Below, piece by piece: positions 7,918 to 17,055 of a DNA stretch of 64,000 nucleotides. Positions within the stretch are counted from its first letter, which is position 1; every line of letters starts with the position of its first letter. The DNA is from Prochlorococcus marinus str. SB (GTDB lineage: Bacteria; Cyanobacteriota; Cyanobacteriia; PCC-6307; Cyanobiaceae): the NCBI RefSeq assembly GCF_000760115.1, contig NZ_JNAS01000002.1:1173530-1237529 (forward strand), given 5' to 3'. The position numbers were made by a program, and so were the translations under genes. Below the pieces are notes generated by a model. It was not told the origin of the DNA. It saw only the letters and a list, made by a program, of their open reading frames with translations, and did not search any database.

Positions 7918-8979
7918 TTATCCCCCAAGATATGACATTGATGGGTGAATTTTTTGATTTTTGTCAGTTGTTTTATCTAATACTTTAAATCGATCTTCAC
8001 TATAGTTATCTTCTCGGGCTTCCCAAATGCTCTTTATTTTATTTTCCAATTCAGTGAGATTAATTGGTAGAGACAACCATGGGTTTAGATTTATACCTTC
8101 ATTAGAAAAAAGACACGTATAAGCATAACCATCGCTAGTTATCCTCAATCTATTACAATCTGAACAAAAAGGATTACTTATTGAAGAGATTGTACTTACA
8201 AAACTATTTGAATCACTCATGTACCATCTATTAGCAGTTTGGCCCTCCTTTCTTCCGTAGTCTTTTAATCGATGTTTCTTCTTTAATAGTCTAATAATTC
8301 TTTCAGAGAAAAAAACATCTGATGGCTGCCAATCATTAGATATCCCTACGTCCATATATTCAATGAAACGAATCTCTATAGACCTTTTTTTTGCAAAATC
8401 AACTAATTCAAAAATTTGATTATCATTAATCTCTTTTTTTATAACTGCATTTATTTTTAATTTTCCCGCCTTTGGATTAAATCCAGCATTAATTGCATGA
8501 TCTATTCCTTCAAGGACAGTAAATAATTTTTCTTTGCCAATGATTTTATTTTCCTCTCCAATCATGTTTGAAAAAATATCAGGATCAATCGCATCTAAAC
8601 TTACTGTTATGCGGTCTAAACCATTTTTAAAAAGCTCATTAGCTTTATTCTTAGAGAGCAAATATCCATTTGTGGTTAAAGAAATATCCTGTAAATTAGC
8701 TACTGGATTTGATTCTTCTAATCTTTGCGATTTAATTTCATAAAGAAGTTCATCTAATTGAGAACTCAATAAAGGTTCTCCTCCAGTGATTCTTAAAGAA
8801 TTTACCCCTAATCGACAACTGACTAAAATTAACTTTTTAAATTGTTCAATATTTAAAACATCCAAACTATAGTTCTCAGGCTTACAGTAAATACACGAAA
8901 AATTGCAATTTTGTTTAAGAGATAACCTTAAAACTTTTAACTTTCTTTTTCTATTATCCTCCAATTGCTTAAATCTCAT
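7918..8979 (-). CDS. moaA: GTP 3',8-cyclase MoaA
   Basis: Radical SAM enzyme for the first step of molybdenum cofactor synthesis (GTP to 3',8-cyclo-7,8-dihydro-GTP). The N-terminal cluster CNFSCIYC supplies C-x3-C-x2-C (Cys about 25, 29, 32). The second 4Fe-4S site is in the C-terminal part (CSDCNRLRIT, then a third Cys in YTCLF), and the chain ends SYLGG as MoaA requires. 353 aa is slightly long for the family. Its 5' end overlaps the end of mobA by 11 bases, so it is the second gene of a mobA-moaA operon. Confidence 0.95.
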   Translation of the reverse strand: MRFKQLEDNRKRKLKVLRLSLKQNCNFSCIYCKPENYSLDVLNIEQFKKLILVSCRLGVNSLRITGGEPLLSSQLDELLYEIKSQRLEESNPVANLQDISLTTNGYLLSKNKANELFKNGLDRITVSLDAIDPDIFSNMIGEENKIIGKEKLFTVLEGIDHAINAGFNPKAGKLKINAVIKKEINDNQIFELVDFAKKRSIEIRFIEYMDVGISNDWQPSDVFFSERIIRLLKKKHRLKDYGRKEGQTANRWYMSDSNSFVSTISSISNPFCSDCNRLRITSDGYAYTCLFSNEGINLNPWLSLPINLTELENKIKSIWEAREDNYSEDRFKVLDKTTDKNQKIHPSMSYLGG

Positions 8980-9574
8980 TATTCATATTTAAGAATTCTC
9001 CCTTGGAATTTATATTAATTAAATCTCCATTTTTTGCATAGAAATATTTATGGGGAATTTGATCAACCCATCCGAGAAAATTTTTCTTCCCAGAGGATAA
9101 CTTTTTTTTTAATTTAAAATGATTTTCTTCATTGATGGGATAAATTCCGAATAATGGTTGTGCAAAATTTCCATCATGAGATATTACCGCAAAATTTTGA
9201 TTTCCTTCCCACGATTTAAAAAGTGAATAAATTAATTTTGTATTCAAATTAGGCATATCGACTGGGATAATTAGGATATTTTGAGTTGTTTTTTTAAACG
9301 ATGAAAAAATTTGTTCTATACAAGTTAAGGGTCCATCAAATGGTTGGGCATCTGAAATAAACTCAACATTATTCCTTTTATCAACTTCTTTTAAATGAGA
9401 AGTATAATTTGTTATTACAAAAGTCTCTAAATTAAGGTTATTTAATATTTTTATTTTGTGAGTCAGCCAATTTCCTCCTTCATGATGTTTAATTAGTGCT
9501 TTATCAGATCCCATCCTTGAACTCTTGCCACCAGCCAAAATGAATGCTTTAAATTTTTTAAGTTTTATTTCCAT
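8969..9574 (-). CDS. mobA: Molybdenum cofactor guanylyltransferase MobA
   Basis: Transfers GMP to molybdopterin to form the bis-MGD cofactor used by NarB. The nucleotide-binding motif FILAGGKSSRMGSDKALI (about residues 11-28) is diagnostic, followed by the VDMPNL metal site. 201 aa fits the family. First gene of the minus-strand mobA-moaA pair. An exact NtcA box centred 40 bases upstream of the start suggests nitrogen control. Confidence 0.95.
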   Translation of the reverse strand: MEIKLKKFKAFILAGGKSSRMGSDKALIKHHEGGNWLTHKIKILNNLNLETFVITNYTSHLKEVDKRNNVEFISDAQPFDGPLTCIEQIFSSFKKTTQNILIIPVDMPNLNTKLIYSLFKSWEGNQNFAVISHDGNFAQPLFGIYPINEENHFKLKKKLSSGKKNFLGWVDQIPHKYFYAKNGDLININSKGEFLNMNNEI

Positions 9575-9607
9575 AACTTATGCAATATTTTTCCACGAGA
9601 ACTTTAT

Positions 9608-9621
9608 GTATCGGATAATAC
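9608..9621. promoter_or_regulatory. NtcA box 1, GTA-N8-TAC
   Basis: GTATCGGATAATAC matches the palindromic NtcA consensus exactly. It lies 34 bases before mobA and 171 bases before nrtP. No well-spaced -10 box is obvious on the mobA side, so the target gene is uncertain. Confidence 0.65.
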
Positions 9622-9721
9622 CAATAATCAGATTACTAATTTCCCCCAATTTTGATTTTATTAGTGCTGACTATTAATTCTAGCCTTTTAAAAAAGTTGC
9701 ATTTCTTAAAATCCAGATTTC

Positions 9722-9735
9722 GTATTAAATAATAC
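9722..9735 (+). promoter_or_regulatory. NtcA box 2 for nrtP-narB
   Basis: GTATTAAATAATAC is a second exact GTA-N8-TAC site. A -10-like TATAAAT (9757-9763) starts 22 bases after it, the class II NtcA promoter spacing, and nrtP begins 29 bases further on. Confidence 0.8.
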
Positions 9736-9756
9736 AAATGAATGCATTGATCGAAA

Positions 9757-9763
9757 TATAAAT
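9757..9763 (+). promoter_or_regulatory. -10 element of the nrtP promoter
   Basis: TATAAAT, containing TA-N3-T, is placed 22 bases downstream of NtcA box 2. Transcription would start about 7 bases later, giving a 5' leader of about 20 bases. Confidence 0.6.
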
Positions 9764-9791
9764 TGCTTAAAAATTAATCTAGAAAATTTTC

Positions 9792-11345
9792 ATGTTAAGT
9801 GATGTTTGGTCTTTAAACGGCAGATATAGAACTCTTCACCTCACCTGGTTTGCCTTTTTCCTTACTTTTGTTGTTTGGTTTAACCTCGCACCTCTTGCAA
9901 CTACTGTTAAAGCCGATTTAGGTTTATCTGTTGCTCAAATTAGAACAGTAGCAATATGTAATGTCGCTTTGACTATCCCTGCAAGAGTTTTGATTGGAAT
10001 GTTATTGGATAAATTTGGCCCAAGAAAAACTTACTCAACAATTTTGATATTTTCTGTCGTGCCATGTTTACTATTTGCTAGTGCTCAAGACTTCAATCAA
10101 CTTGTTATTGCGAGATTGCTTTTATCAATAGTAGGAGCAGGTTTTGTTATCGGAATAAGAATGGTCTCTGAGTGGTTCCCTCCGAAAGAAATTGGTTTGG
10201 CTGAGGGGATATATGGAGGATGGGGAAATTTTGGATCTGCTTTTTCTGCTCTTTCTCTTGTTGCCGTAGCTGGATTCTTGTCTTTTTCAGGAGGGTTTGA
10301 GTTACCTACTGGAGCTGTACTTAATTGGAGGGGAGCTATTGCTCTTACAGGAATTATTTCTTTCGTTTATGGAATTATTTATTTCTTTAGTGTGACTGAT
10401 ACACCTCCAGGAAAACCTTATCAAAGGCCTGCAAAAACAGCTGGTTTAGAAGTAACTAGTATAAGAGATTTCTGGGGTTTAATTGGAATGAATGTCCCAT
10501 TCGCAGCAATTCTTTCAGTCCTATGTTGGAGACTTCAAAAAGTAGGTTTCCTTACTTCATCTACTTATCCAATAGCCTTAATCGCAGTTTTAGCTTGGTT
10601 TATTTTCCAAACTTGGGGAATTATAAGAACGAATATTGAATTATTAAATGGAACTAAAATTTACCCTAAAGAAGATAGATATGAATTCAAACAAGTAGCG
10701 ATCTTGGAATTAACTTACATCGTAAATTTTGGATCAGAATTGGCAGTAGTTTCAATGCTTCCTAGTTTCTTTGAATTTACATTTGATTTACCTAAAGCTA
10801 TAGCCGGAATTCTTGCATCATGTTATGCATTTGTGAATTTAATAGCTAGACCTGCCGGAGGATTGATATCTGACAGAACAGGCAATAGAAAAAATACAAT
10901 GGGTTTCCTAACTATGGGATTAGGGTTTGGATATCTATTGATGTCTTTAATAAAACCCGGAACTTTTACAGGATCAGCAGGAATTCTTATGGCTGTATTT
11001 TTAACGATGCTTTGTTCATTTTTTGTACAATCTGGAGAAGGTTCAACTTTTGCTTTAGTACCCTTAGTTAAAAAAAGAGTAACAGGACAAATAGCTGGAT
11101 TGGTTGGGGCTTATGGAAATGTTGGTGCGGTAACTTATTTAAATATTTATAGCCTTTTACCTTTATGGATGGGTGGAGGTAAAGATCCTTCTCCAGAAAT
11201 AATTGCTGCTTCAAATAGTGCCTTCTTCCAAGTTTTAGGTATAGCAGGATTAATAGTTGGATTCTTCTGTTATTTCTTTTTAAAGGAACCTCAAGGATCA
11301 TTCGCGGATGCTTATGAAGGCGAAAAAGCTGAAAATTATGTTTAA
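9792..11345 (+). CDS. nrtP: Nitrate/nitrite permease, MFS type
   Basis: Twelve-helix major facilitator protein that brings nitrate (and nitrite) across the inner membrane; called napA or nrtP in cyanobacteria. The two nitrate signature glycine motifs are visible: GGWGNFGSAFS in helix 5 and GAYGNVGAVTYL in helix 11. An MFS loop 2-3 motif (GMLLDKFGPRK) is also present. 517 aa fits the family. It starts an operon with narB 35 bases downstream and has an NtcA-type promoter upstream. Confidence 0.95.
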   Translation: MLSDVWSLNGRYRTLHLTWFAFFLTFVVWFNLAPLATTVKADLGLSVAQIRTVAICNVALTIPARVLIGMLLDKFGPRKTYSTILIFSVVPCLLFASAQDFNQLVIARLLLSIVGAGFVIGIRMVSEWFPPKEIGLAEGIYGGWGNFGSAFSALSLVAVAGFLSFSGGFELPTGAVLNWRGAIALTGIISFVYGIIYFFSVTDTPPGKPYQRPAKTAGLEVTSIRDFWGLIGMNVPFAAILSVLCWRLQKVGFLTSSTYPIALIAVLAWFIFQTWGIIRTNIELLNGTKIYPKEDRYEFKQVAILELTYIVNFGSELAVVSMLPSFFEFTFDLPKAIAGILASCYAFVNLIARPAGGLISDRTGNRKNTMGFLTMGLGFGYLLMSLIKPGTFTGSAGILMAVFLTMLCSFFVQSGEGSTFALVPLVKKRVTGQIAGLVGAYGNVGAVTYLNIYSLLPLWMGGGKDPSPEIIAASNSAFFQVLGIAGLIVGFFCYFFLKEPQGSFADAYEGEKAENYV

Positions 11346-11380
11346 CCAATAACTATTTAGATATTTATAAAAGAAATTTT

Positions 11381-13492
11381 ATGAATTTTACTAAAAGTCA
11401 ATGCCCATATTGCGGTGTTGGTTGTGGTTTAAAAATGAAGTCTAAAAGTTCGGTTTCTGATGATAAATGGTTAGTAAGTGGAGATAGGGATAGTCCTTCA
11501 ACTCAAGGTAAATTATGCGTAAAAGGAGCAACAGTATGTGAGACTCTAAAAGATGGGAGATTAAAAGAACCACTTTATAGGAAAAATTTAAATGAAGAAT
11601 TTAAAGAAATTTCCTGGGACGAATCATACGAAATTCTGAAAGAGAATATTTTGAGTTCTATAAAAAATTATGGACCTGATTCAATAGCTATGTATGGCTC
11701 AGGTCAATTTCATACTGAAGATTATTACGTAGCCCAAAAGCTTCTCAAGGGAGCAATAGGCACAAATAATTTTGATGCTAATTCAAGACTATGCATGAGC
11801 TCAGCAGTAGCTGGATATAACAGAAGTTTTGGCTCTGATGGCCCACCTTGTTGTTATGAAGATATTGATCATTGCTCTTTAATTTTATTAATAGGGACAA
11901 ATACTGCAGAATGTCATCCCGTTCTTTTTGATCGAATTAAAAAACGTAAAAGAAATGTAAATGATAATTTAAAAGTAATAGTAATTGATCCAAGAGAAAC
12001 TGAAACTTCATCCATAGCAGATTTTTACTTACAAATTTCTTCTGGAACAGATCTATTTTTATTCATTGGGATTGCGAATTATCTTTATAAGAATCAATTA
12101 ACTGATCAAAATTTCATTGATAAGTCGACCGAAAGCTATTTTGATTTTGTAAAACATATACAAAAATGGGATTTAAAAAAAATAAGTGAAATTTGCAATA
12201 TATCCGAGAAAACAATTATTGATATTGCAAAATTATGGGGAGCAAGCAAAAATGTTCTAAGTCTTTGGTCGATGGGTTTGAATCAAAGGCAAGAGGGTAC
12301 AGCAGCAGTAAATGGGCTAATAAATCTTCATTTAATGACCGGCCAAATAGGCAAAGAAGGTTCTGGTCCTTTTTCCTTAACTGGCCAACCAAACGCTATG
12401 GGTGGGAGAGAAGCAGGAGGACTATCGCACCTTCTTCCAGGATATAGGTTTGTAAAAAATAAAATAGATAGGAATGAAATTGAAAAAATATGGGGGTTCC
12501 CTGAGGGAAAGATATCTGAAAAACAGGGTCTATCTGCATTTGAACAAATAGAAGCTATAAAAAAAGGATCTGTGAAAATTTGGTGGATTGCAGCTACGAA
12601 CCCTTTGGTTAGCATGCCTAATTTAAACTTTGTAAAAAAAGCACTTTTAAAATGTCCTTTAATTATCCTCAACGAATCTTATGAACAAAGTGAATCAATT
12701 AAATATGCTCATCTAGTGTTGCCGGCAGCTCAATGGAGCGAAAAAGATGGTGTTATGACAAATTCAGAAAGAAGAGTAACCCTTTGCCCATCTTTCAGAG
12801 AATCGAATAAAAATTCAAAACCAGATTGGCAAATATTTGCTGAATTAGGACAGAAGATAGGCTATTTCAAACAATTTGAATATGAATCTTCATCGGAAGT
12901 TTATGATGAATTTTTAAAAACTACTACAAAAAGATTATGCGATATGAGCGGATTATCATATCAATTATTAAAAAATCATGGTCCTCAACAATGGCCTTAT
13001 CCTAAAGGCAGCGTACCTAGTACATCTTCAAAAAGATTATATGAAGATGGTTATTTCCCAACTGAGACTGGCAAAGCAAATTTTTGTATTGATGATCCTA
13101 TAGGGTTGGCTGAACCCCCTTCAGATGAGTTCCCGCTAATTTTGACAATTGGAAGATATCTAAGTCAATGGCATACTATGACAAGAACTTCTAAAGTTCA
13201 AAAACTTACAAAAAAGAATTCAGAACCGTTATTGGAAATTAATTCTAAAGATGCTTTATCTTTAAAAATCAAAAATGATGAAATAGTAAAAATTAAATCC
13301 AAAAGAGGGGAAGTTCAAGCAAAAGTTCAGATTACTGACAAAATTAAAGCAGGTACAGTTTTTTTACCAATGCATTGGGGTTTTAGTCAAAAAAATATGT
13401 GTGAAGTAAACTCTTTGATGCATGAAAAGTCATGCCCGATATCAAAACAACCGGAATTAAAAGCATGCTCAGTAATAATTGTTCCAAACTAG
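11381..13492 (+). CDS. narB: Ferredoxin-nitrate reductase NarB
   Basis: Molybdenum bis-MGD enzyme reducing nitrate to nitrite with ferredoxin electrons in the cytoplasm. The N-terminal 4Fe-4S ligands are CPYCGVGC and KLCVKG (Cys 8, 11, 15, 46). The molybdopterin oxidoreductase core includes the Mo-ligand segment SRLCMSSAVAGYNRSFG, and a C-terminal cofactor-binding domain ends the chain. 703 aa is typical for cyanobacterial NarB. It follows nrtP and is convergent with narM, leaving 9 bases between their stops. Confidence 0.96.
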   Translation: MNFTKSQCPYCGVGCGLKMKSKSSVSDDKWLVSGDRDSPSTQGKLCVKGATVCETLKDGRLKEPLYRKNLNEEFKEISWDESYEILKENILSSIKNYGPDSIAMYGSGQFHTEDYYVAQKLLKGAIGTNNFDANSRLCMSSAVAGYNRSFGSDGPPCCYEDIDHCSLILLIGTNTAECHPVLFDRIKKRKRNVNDNLKVIVIDPRETETSSIADFYLQISSGTDLFLFIGIANYLYKNQLTDQNFIDKSTESYFDFVKHIQKWDLKKISEICNISEKTIIDIAKLWGASKNVLSLWSMGLNQRQEGTAAVNGLINLHLMTGQIGKEGSGPFSLTGQPNAMGGREAGGLSHLLPGYRFVKNKIDRNEIEKIWGFPEGKISEKQGLSAFEQIEAIKKGSVKIWWIAATNPLVSMPNLNFVKKALLKCPLIILNESYEQSESIKYAHLVLPAAQWSEKDGVMTNSERRVTLCPSFRESNKNSKPDWQIFAELGQKIGYFKQFEYESSSEVYDEFLKTTTKRLCDMSGLSYQLLKNHGPQQWPYPKGSVPSTSSKRLYEDGYFPTETGKANFCIDDPIGLAEPPSDEFPLILTIGRYLSQWHTMTRTSKVQKLTKKNSEPLLEINSKDALSLKIKNDEIVKIKSKRGEVQAKVQITDKIKAGTVFLPMHWGFSQKNMCEVNSLMHEKSCPISKQPELKACSVIIVPN

Positions 13493-13501
13493 GCAATAAT
13501 C

Positions 13502-13963
13502 TTATTTCAGAATCTCATCAAATGCTCTATCCAAATTGTTGTGTTCATGACTTGGTCTAACTAATTTGCAAAAAGCAAATCTATCTAATTCGTTTAAATT
13601 TCTCCATTTTTCAACTGAAATATTAATTCCCCTTGCTAGTGCCGATTTTAAAACTTGATCAGGAACTTTATTTTTATTTTGCCAAGGTTGATTAATTGAA
13701 ATTTCTATTTCTTTTGCTTCTCCATATTTTGAATTAGATGTAATTTCTTTTAAAAAAGTTTTTAAATCAATGAGATCGTTTTTTGAATCTGGCCAATCAA
13801 CTATCTTATTTTTTTCAATTAAATTAAAATCTTGCCAATGAGTAAGTTTTAATTTTATTCCAATTAAATCAAGTTTCCTTCTTACACATAAAGGAATGCA
13901 TCTTAAGTCTTTAATAAAATCATCCTCGAAATTAAAATAATGATTTGATTGACTGTTAACCAA
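13502..13963 (-). CDS. narM: Nitrate reductase maturation protein NarM
   Basis: 153 aa. The N-terminal signature FEDDFIKDLRCIPLCVRRKL followed by DLIGIKLKL matches the cyanobacterial nitrate-reductase-associated family. NarM is needed for active NarB in Synechococcus and acts in the cytoplasm, probably during cofactor insertion or assembly. It faces narB tail to tail. Its own promoter would lie in the roughly 100 bases shared with moaC; no exact NtcA box is seen there. Confidence 0.88.
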   Translation of the reverse strand: MVNSQSNHYFNFEDDFIKDLRCIPLCVRRKLDLIGIKLKLTHWQDFNLIEKNKIVDWPDSKNDLIDLKTFLKEITSNSKYGEAKEIEISINQPWQNKNKVPDQVLKSALARGINISVEKWRNLNELDRFAFCKLVRPSHEHNNLDRAFDEILK

Positions 13964-14064
13964 AATTAAATTGATATTTTATTAATAAATTAATGCTAAG
14001 TATAAAAAATTGATATTAGCTTTATTAAAAATTTTATTTTTTGTATTATTGAATAAATTGCTTA

Positions 14065-14550
14065 ATGGAAATGGATAAATCTTTAACTCATATTAATAAA
14101 AGGGGAGAAATGAACATAGTTGATATTTCAGATAAAGTAGAAACTAAAAGAGAGGCTTTAGCAGAAGGATATATTTCTTTAAACAAAGAAATATTAGAAA
14201 AAATAAAAAATGAAAAAATTAAAAAAGGTGATATTTTTGCAGCGGCTAGATTTTCTGCAATAAATGGTGCAAAAAAAACCTCAGAACTTATTCCTCTCTG
14301 TCATAATTTATCATTGAATAAAATCACAATTGATTTTGAAATTTGTGAATCAATGAAAGCAATTAAAATTATTGCTTTTTGCAAATCTCATTCTAAAACA
14401 GGTGTTGAGATGGAGGCTCTTACATCAGTTTCAGTTGGTCTTCTCACTCTATATGACATGCTCAAAGCTTTAGATCCTTTTATGACTATTGATAATATTC
14501 GCCTTTTAGAAAAAAAAGGTGGTAAAAATGGAATATTAAAAAGAAGTTAA
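14065..14550 (+). CDS. moaC: Cyclic pyranopterin monophosphate synthase MoaC
   Basis: Converts the MoaA product to cyclic pyranopterin monophosphate. Motifs seen: MNIVDISDK near the N-terminus, the PLCHNLSL active-site stretch (about residues 79-86) and KTGVEMEALTSVSVGLLTLYD at the C-terminus. 161 aa is normal. The second Met (14071) is an equally possible start. It is followed 12 bases later by moeA, forming an operon. Confidence 0.95.
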   Translation: MEMDKSLTHINKRGEMNIVDISDKVETKREALAEGYISLNKEILEKIKNEKIKKGDIFAAARFSAINGAKKTSELIPLCHNLSLNKITIDFEICESMKAIKIIAFCKSHSKTGVEMEALTSVSVGLLTLYDMLKALDPFMTIDNIRLLEKKGGKNGILKRS

Positions 14551-14562
14551 GTACTCACAATA

Positions 14563-15825
14563 ATGGGAATTGATATCAATAATCAGGGTCTTCATTTAAA
14601 CGATGCTATTAAAAAAATCTTGGAAGAGATGGATACTTTAATAGTGAATAATGAAATTTTACATAAGGAAGAGATCAATTTAGAAGAAGCACTTGGAAAA
14701 GTTTCTATGGAGGAAATCTTATCTGAGGAAGATATGCCAGGTTATAGATCATCAGTTATGGATGGATATGCGTTAGGTGAATCAACTAAAGGGAATAAAT
14801 GGAAAATTGTCGGAGAGTCTTTTCCCGGAAAGCCATTTAATGAACTTCTTAAAAAAGGTGAAGCTTTAACTATTAGTACAGGTTCATTTGTGCCAGATAA
14901 TTGTTTTTCTGTGATACCTCAAGAACAAGTTTCATTAGAATTTTTAAACGGAAATGAGTATATTGTTAAAAAAGAAACATCATCTAATAACTCTTGGATT
15001 AGAGAAAAAAATGATCAAGTATTTAAAGGTGAAATATTAATCAAGAAGGGGGTAAAGATTACACCTGGGATTTTAAGTAAATTAGCAAGTTGTGGGATAA
15101 AAACTATAAAAGTTAGTAAAATTTCTAAATTAGGTTTACTAATTACTGGAGATGAACTTATCAAATCAGGAACTGCAAGAAAGAAAGGAGAAATATGGGA
15201 AAGTAATAGTATTTTGATAAAATCAATTGCAAAAAATCTTGGATTTGAAATTAATGAAATTCATATAGAAAAAGATAATTATCAAAATATTAAAAATTCT
15301 CTTAGAAATATTTCTGAATTTAATGATGTGGTTATTTCAGTTGGTGGGATATCAGTGGGCAAAAAAGATTTTTTAAAAGATATTATTAACGAGATAGGAG
15401 AGATTAAATTTTGGAAACTATTTTTAAAGCCAGGAAAACCCTTTGCTTTTGGATTGATAAACAAAAAAATTCCTTATTTTGGATTACCTGGGAATCCCGT
15501 TTCGGCAGCTATTACTTTCATTCAACTTGTTTGGCCCGCACTTCAGAAACTTGAAGGAATTACTAATGTTGAATTCCCTCTTAGGATTAAGGTTAAGCTG
15601 AATTCTGATTTGAAAAGAAGAAAAGGGAGACCTGAATTGCTTAGAGGAAAACTTATCGTTAATGAAGAAGGTGAATTAATTGCAGATATTTCTGAAGAAC
15701 AATCCTCATCAAAGATTAGTTCAATATCTAATTCAGATTTATTAATAGAAATACCCTCTGAAATTGATTTTTGTCAAAAAGGAAATTTATTATGGGCACA
15801 ACTTTTAAAAAATAATTTTTTATAA
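14563..15825 (+). CDS. moeA: Molybdopterin molybdenumtransferase MoeA
   Basis: Inserts molybdenum into adenylated molybdopterin. Motifs: PGYRSSVMDGYAL (about residues 59-71), TGDELIKSG, SVGGISVGKKD and GLPGNPVSA, the standard MoeA set. 420 aa is full length. Second gene of moaC-moeA; its last six bases overlap the end of moaE on the opposite strand. Confidence 0.95.
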   Translation: MGIDINNQGLHLNDAIKKILEEMDTLIVNNEILHKEEINLEEALGKVSMEEILSEEDMPGYRSSVMDGYALGESTKGNKWKIVGESFPGKPFNELLKKGEALTISTGSFVPDNCFSVIPQEQVSLEFLNGNEYIVKKETSSNNSWIREKNDQVFKGEILIKKGVKITPGILSKLASCGIKTIKVSKISKLGLLITGDELIKSGTARKKGEIWESNSILIKSIAKNLGFEINEIHIEKDNYQNIKNSLRNISEFNDVVISVGGISVGKKDFLKDIINEIGEIKFWKLFLKPGKPFAFGLINKKIPYFGLPGNPVSAAITFIQLVWPALQKLEGITNVEFPLRIKVKLNSDLKRRKGRPELLRGKLIVNEEGELIADISEEQSSSKISSISNSDLLIEIPSEIDFCQKGNLLWAQLLKNNFL

Positions 15826-16272
15826 TTCAAAGCCTAAGTCAGTATTCTTTTTTACCCATGAGGATCCTTTGAAAGTCCATTCTTTTTTCCAAAAAGGAAC
15901 TTTGTATTTTGTAAATTCAAGTATTTCTTGGAGATATTTATTAGCAATGCCTCTATGATTAGCACTTACTGCTATAAAAATAATAGGCTCGTAAGGGTAA
16001 ATGAAACCTATCCTGTGCAAGAGAAAAATAGATAAATCATCCTCTTTTTCAGCAATTTTCATTAAATATTTTTTAATATAATTTTCGGTCATTCCTTTAT
16101 AATGAACAATTTCTAGTTTCTTTAAATCATTTCCAAATTGATCAAAGGGCCTTACTCTACCAATAAAAAATGAGTTTGCTGAATTTTTATTTACCTTTTC
16201 CCAAAGTTCGAATTCTTTATAAGGATTAAAAGTCTCTTCTAGGATTTTAAATTTTATTCTTAAATTATCCAC
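15820..16272 (-). CDS. moaE: Molybdopterin synthase large subunit MoaE
   Basis: Catalytic subunit that makes the dithiolene of molybdopterin using the MoaD thiocarboxylate. The family core is visible: FFIGRVRP, LEIVHYKGM, LLHRIGFIYPYEP, VSANHRG and PFWKKEWTFKG. I place the start at a GTG inside the last codons of moaD (GGTGGATAA). This gives 150 aa, the usual length, and an eight-base overlap; the ATG 11 codons upstream would add residues encoded within moaD. Confidence 0.93.
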   Translation of the reverse strand: MDNLRIKFKILEETFNPYKEFELWEKVNKNSANSFFIGRVRPFDQFGNDLKKLEIVHYKGMTENYIKKYLMKIAEKEDDLSIFLLHRIGFIYPYEPIIFIAVSANHRGIANKYLQEILEFTKYKVPFWKKEWTFKGSSWVKKNTDLGFEL

Positions 16273-16516
16273 CGGTAAACATTGGCATAAATGCCACCTC
16301 ATCATCCGGATTAATCATCGCATCCATATCTGTAATTTCTTGATTAATAGAAACGATAATATTATCTTGCGGTAAATTAGAGTTAATTAAATTCCATAAA
16401 GAAAAAACCTTCATTTGAGACCCTTCAATTGTAAGAAATTTTTCATTCCAACCTAGATCTTCAGCGATACTAGATAATAAAACCACCTTAATTTTGTTAG
16501 ATTTTTCAGTTTCCAT
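16265..16516 (-). CDS. moaD: Molybdopterin synthase small subunit MoaD
   Basis: Ubiquitin-fold sulphur carrier whose C-terminal Gly-Gly becomes a thiocarboxylate. 83 aa, ending DEVAFMPMFTGG, the diagnostic tail. Translationally coupled to moaE through the overlap at its stop codon. It is divergent from moaB with only 35 bases between starts. Confidence 0.93.
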   Translation of the reverse strand: METEKSNKIKVVLLSSIAEDLGWNEKFLTIEGSQMKVFSLWNLINSNLPQDNIIVSINQEITDMDAMINPDDEVAFMPMFTGG

Positions 16517-16551
16517 CTATAGTGATCTAGTAACTAATAGTTTAATTTTAA

Positions 16552-17046
16552 GTGGTTTCTATAGCTTTGCTTACTGTTTCTGATACTCGTAACACAAAAA
16601 ATGATGAGAGTGGAAATTATCTCCTTCACGAGGCTGAGAGATCAGGACACAATGTCGTTGATAAGAGAATTTGCAAAGATGATATTTATTTAATTAGAAA
16701 ATATACAAGCGATTGGATCTCAGATCCAAATATTGATGTGATTATTACTACAGGTGGTACAGGAATTACAGTCAGGGACGTTACTCCTGAAGCTATTAGA
16801 CCTTTATTGGATAAAGAGATTGATGGTTTTGGGGAGACTTTTAGATTTTTATCATTTAAAAAGATAGGAACTAGTACTTTACAAAGTAGGTGTATTGCGG
16901 GGTCTGCAAATGGTAAGTTTTTATTCGTTTTGCCAGGATCTAAGGATGCTGTTATGACAGGTTGGCAAGATATAATTTCTTATCAACTTAATGAAAATAC
17001 AAAACCTTGTAATTTAATAAATCTCATTGATAAGTTAAAAAAATAA
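16552..17046 (+). CDS. moaB: Molybdopterin adenylyltransferase-type protein MoaB
   Basis: MoaB/MogA-domain protein that adenylates molybdopterin before MoeA acts. Motifs: LTVSDTR at the N-terminus, TTGGTGITVRDVTPEA (about residues 66-81) and LPGSKDAV. The start is GTG; an in-frame stop lies directly before it, so no longer form is possible. 164 aa. It has a short, crowded shared promoter region with moaD. Confidence 0.93.
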   Translation: MVSIALLTVSDTRNTKNDESGNYLLHEAERSGHNVVDKRICKDDIYLIRKYTSDWISDPNIDVIITTGGTGITVRDVTPEAIRPLLDKEIDGFGETFRFLSFKKIGTSTLQSRCIAGSANGKFLFVLPGSKDAVMTGWQDIISYQLNENTKPCNLINLIDKLKK

Positions 17047-17055
17047 TTCTCTGGT

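Noticed and set aside
14028..14060. GTATTATTGAATAA before moaC as an NtcA box
   Set aside because: The right half is TAA instead of TAC and no placed -10 box follows.
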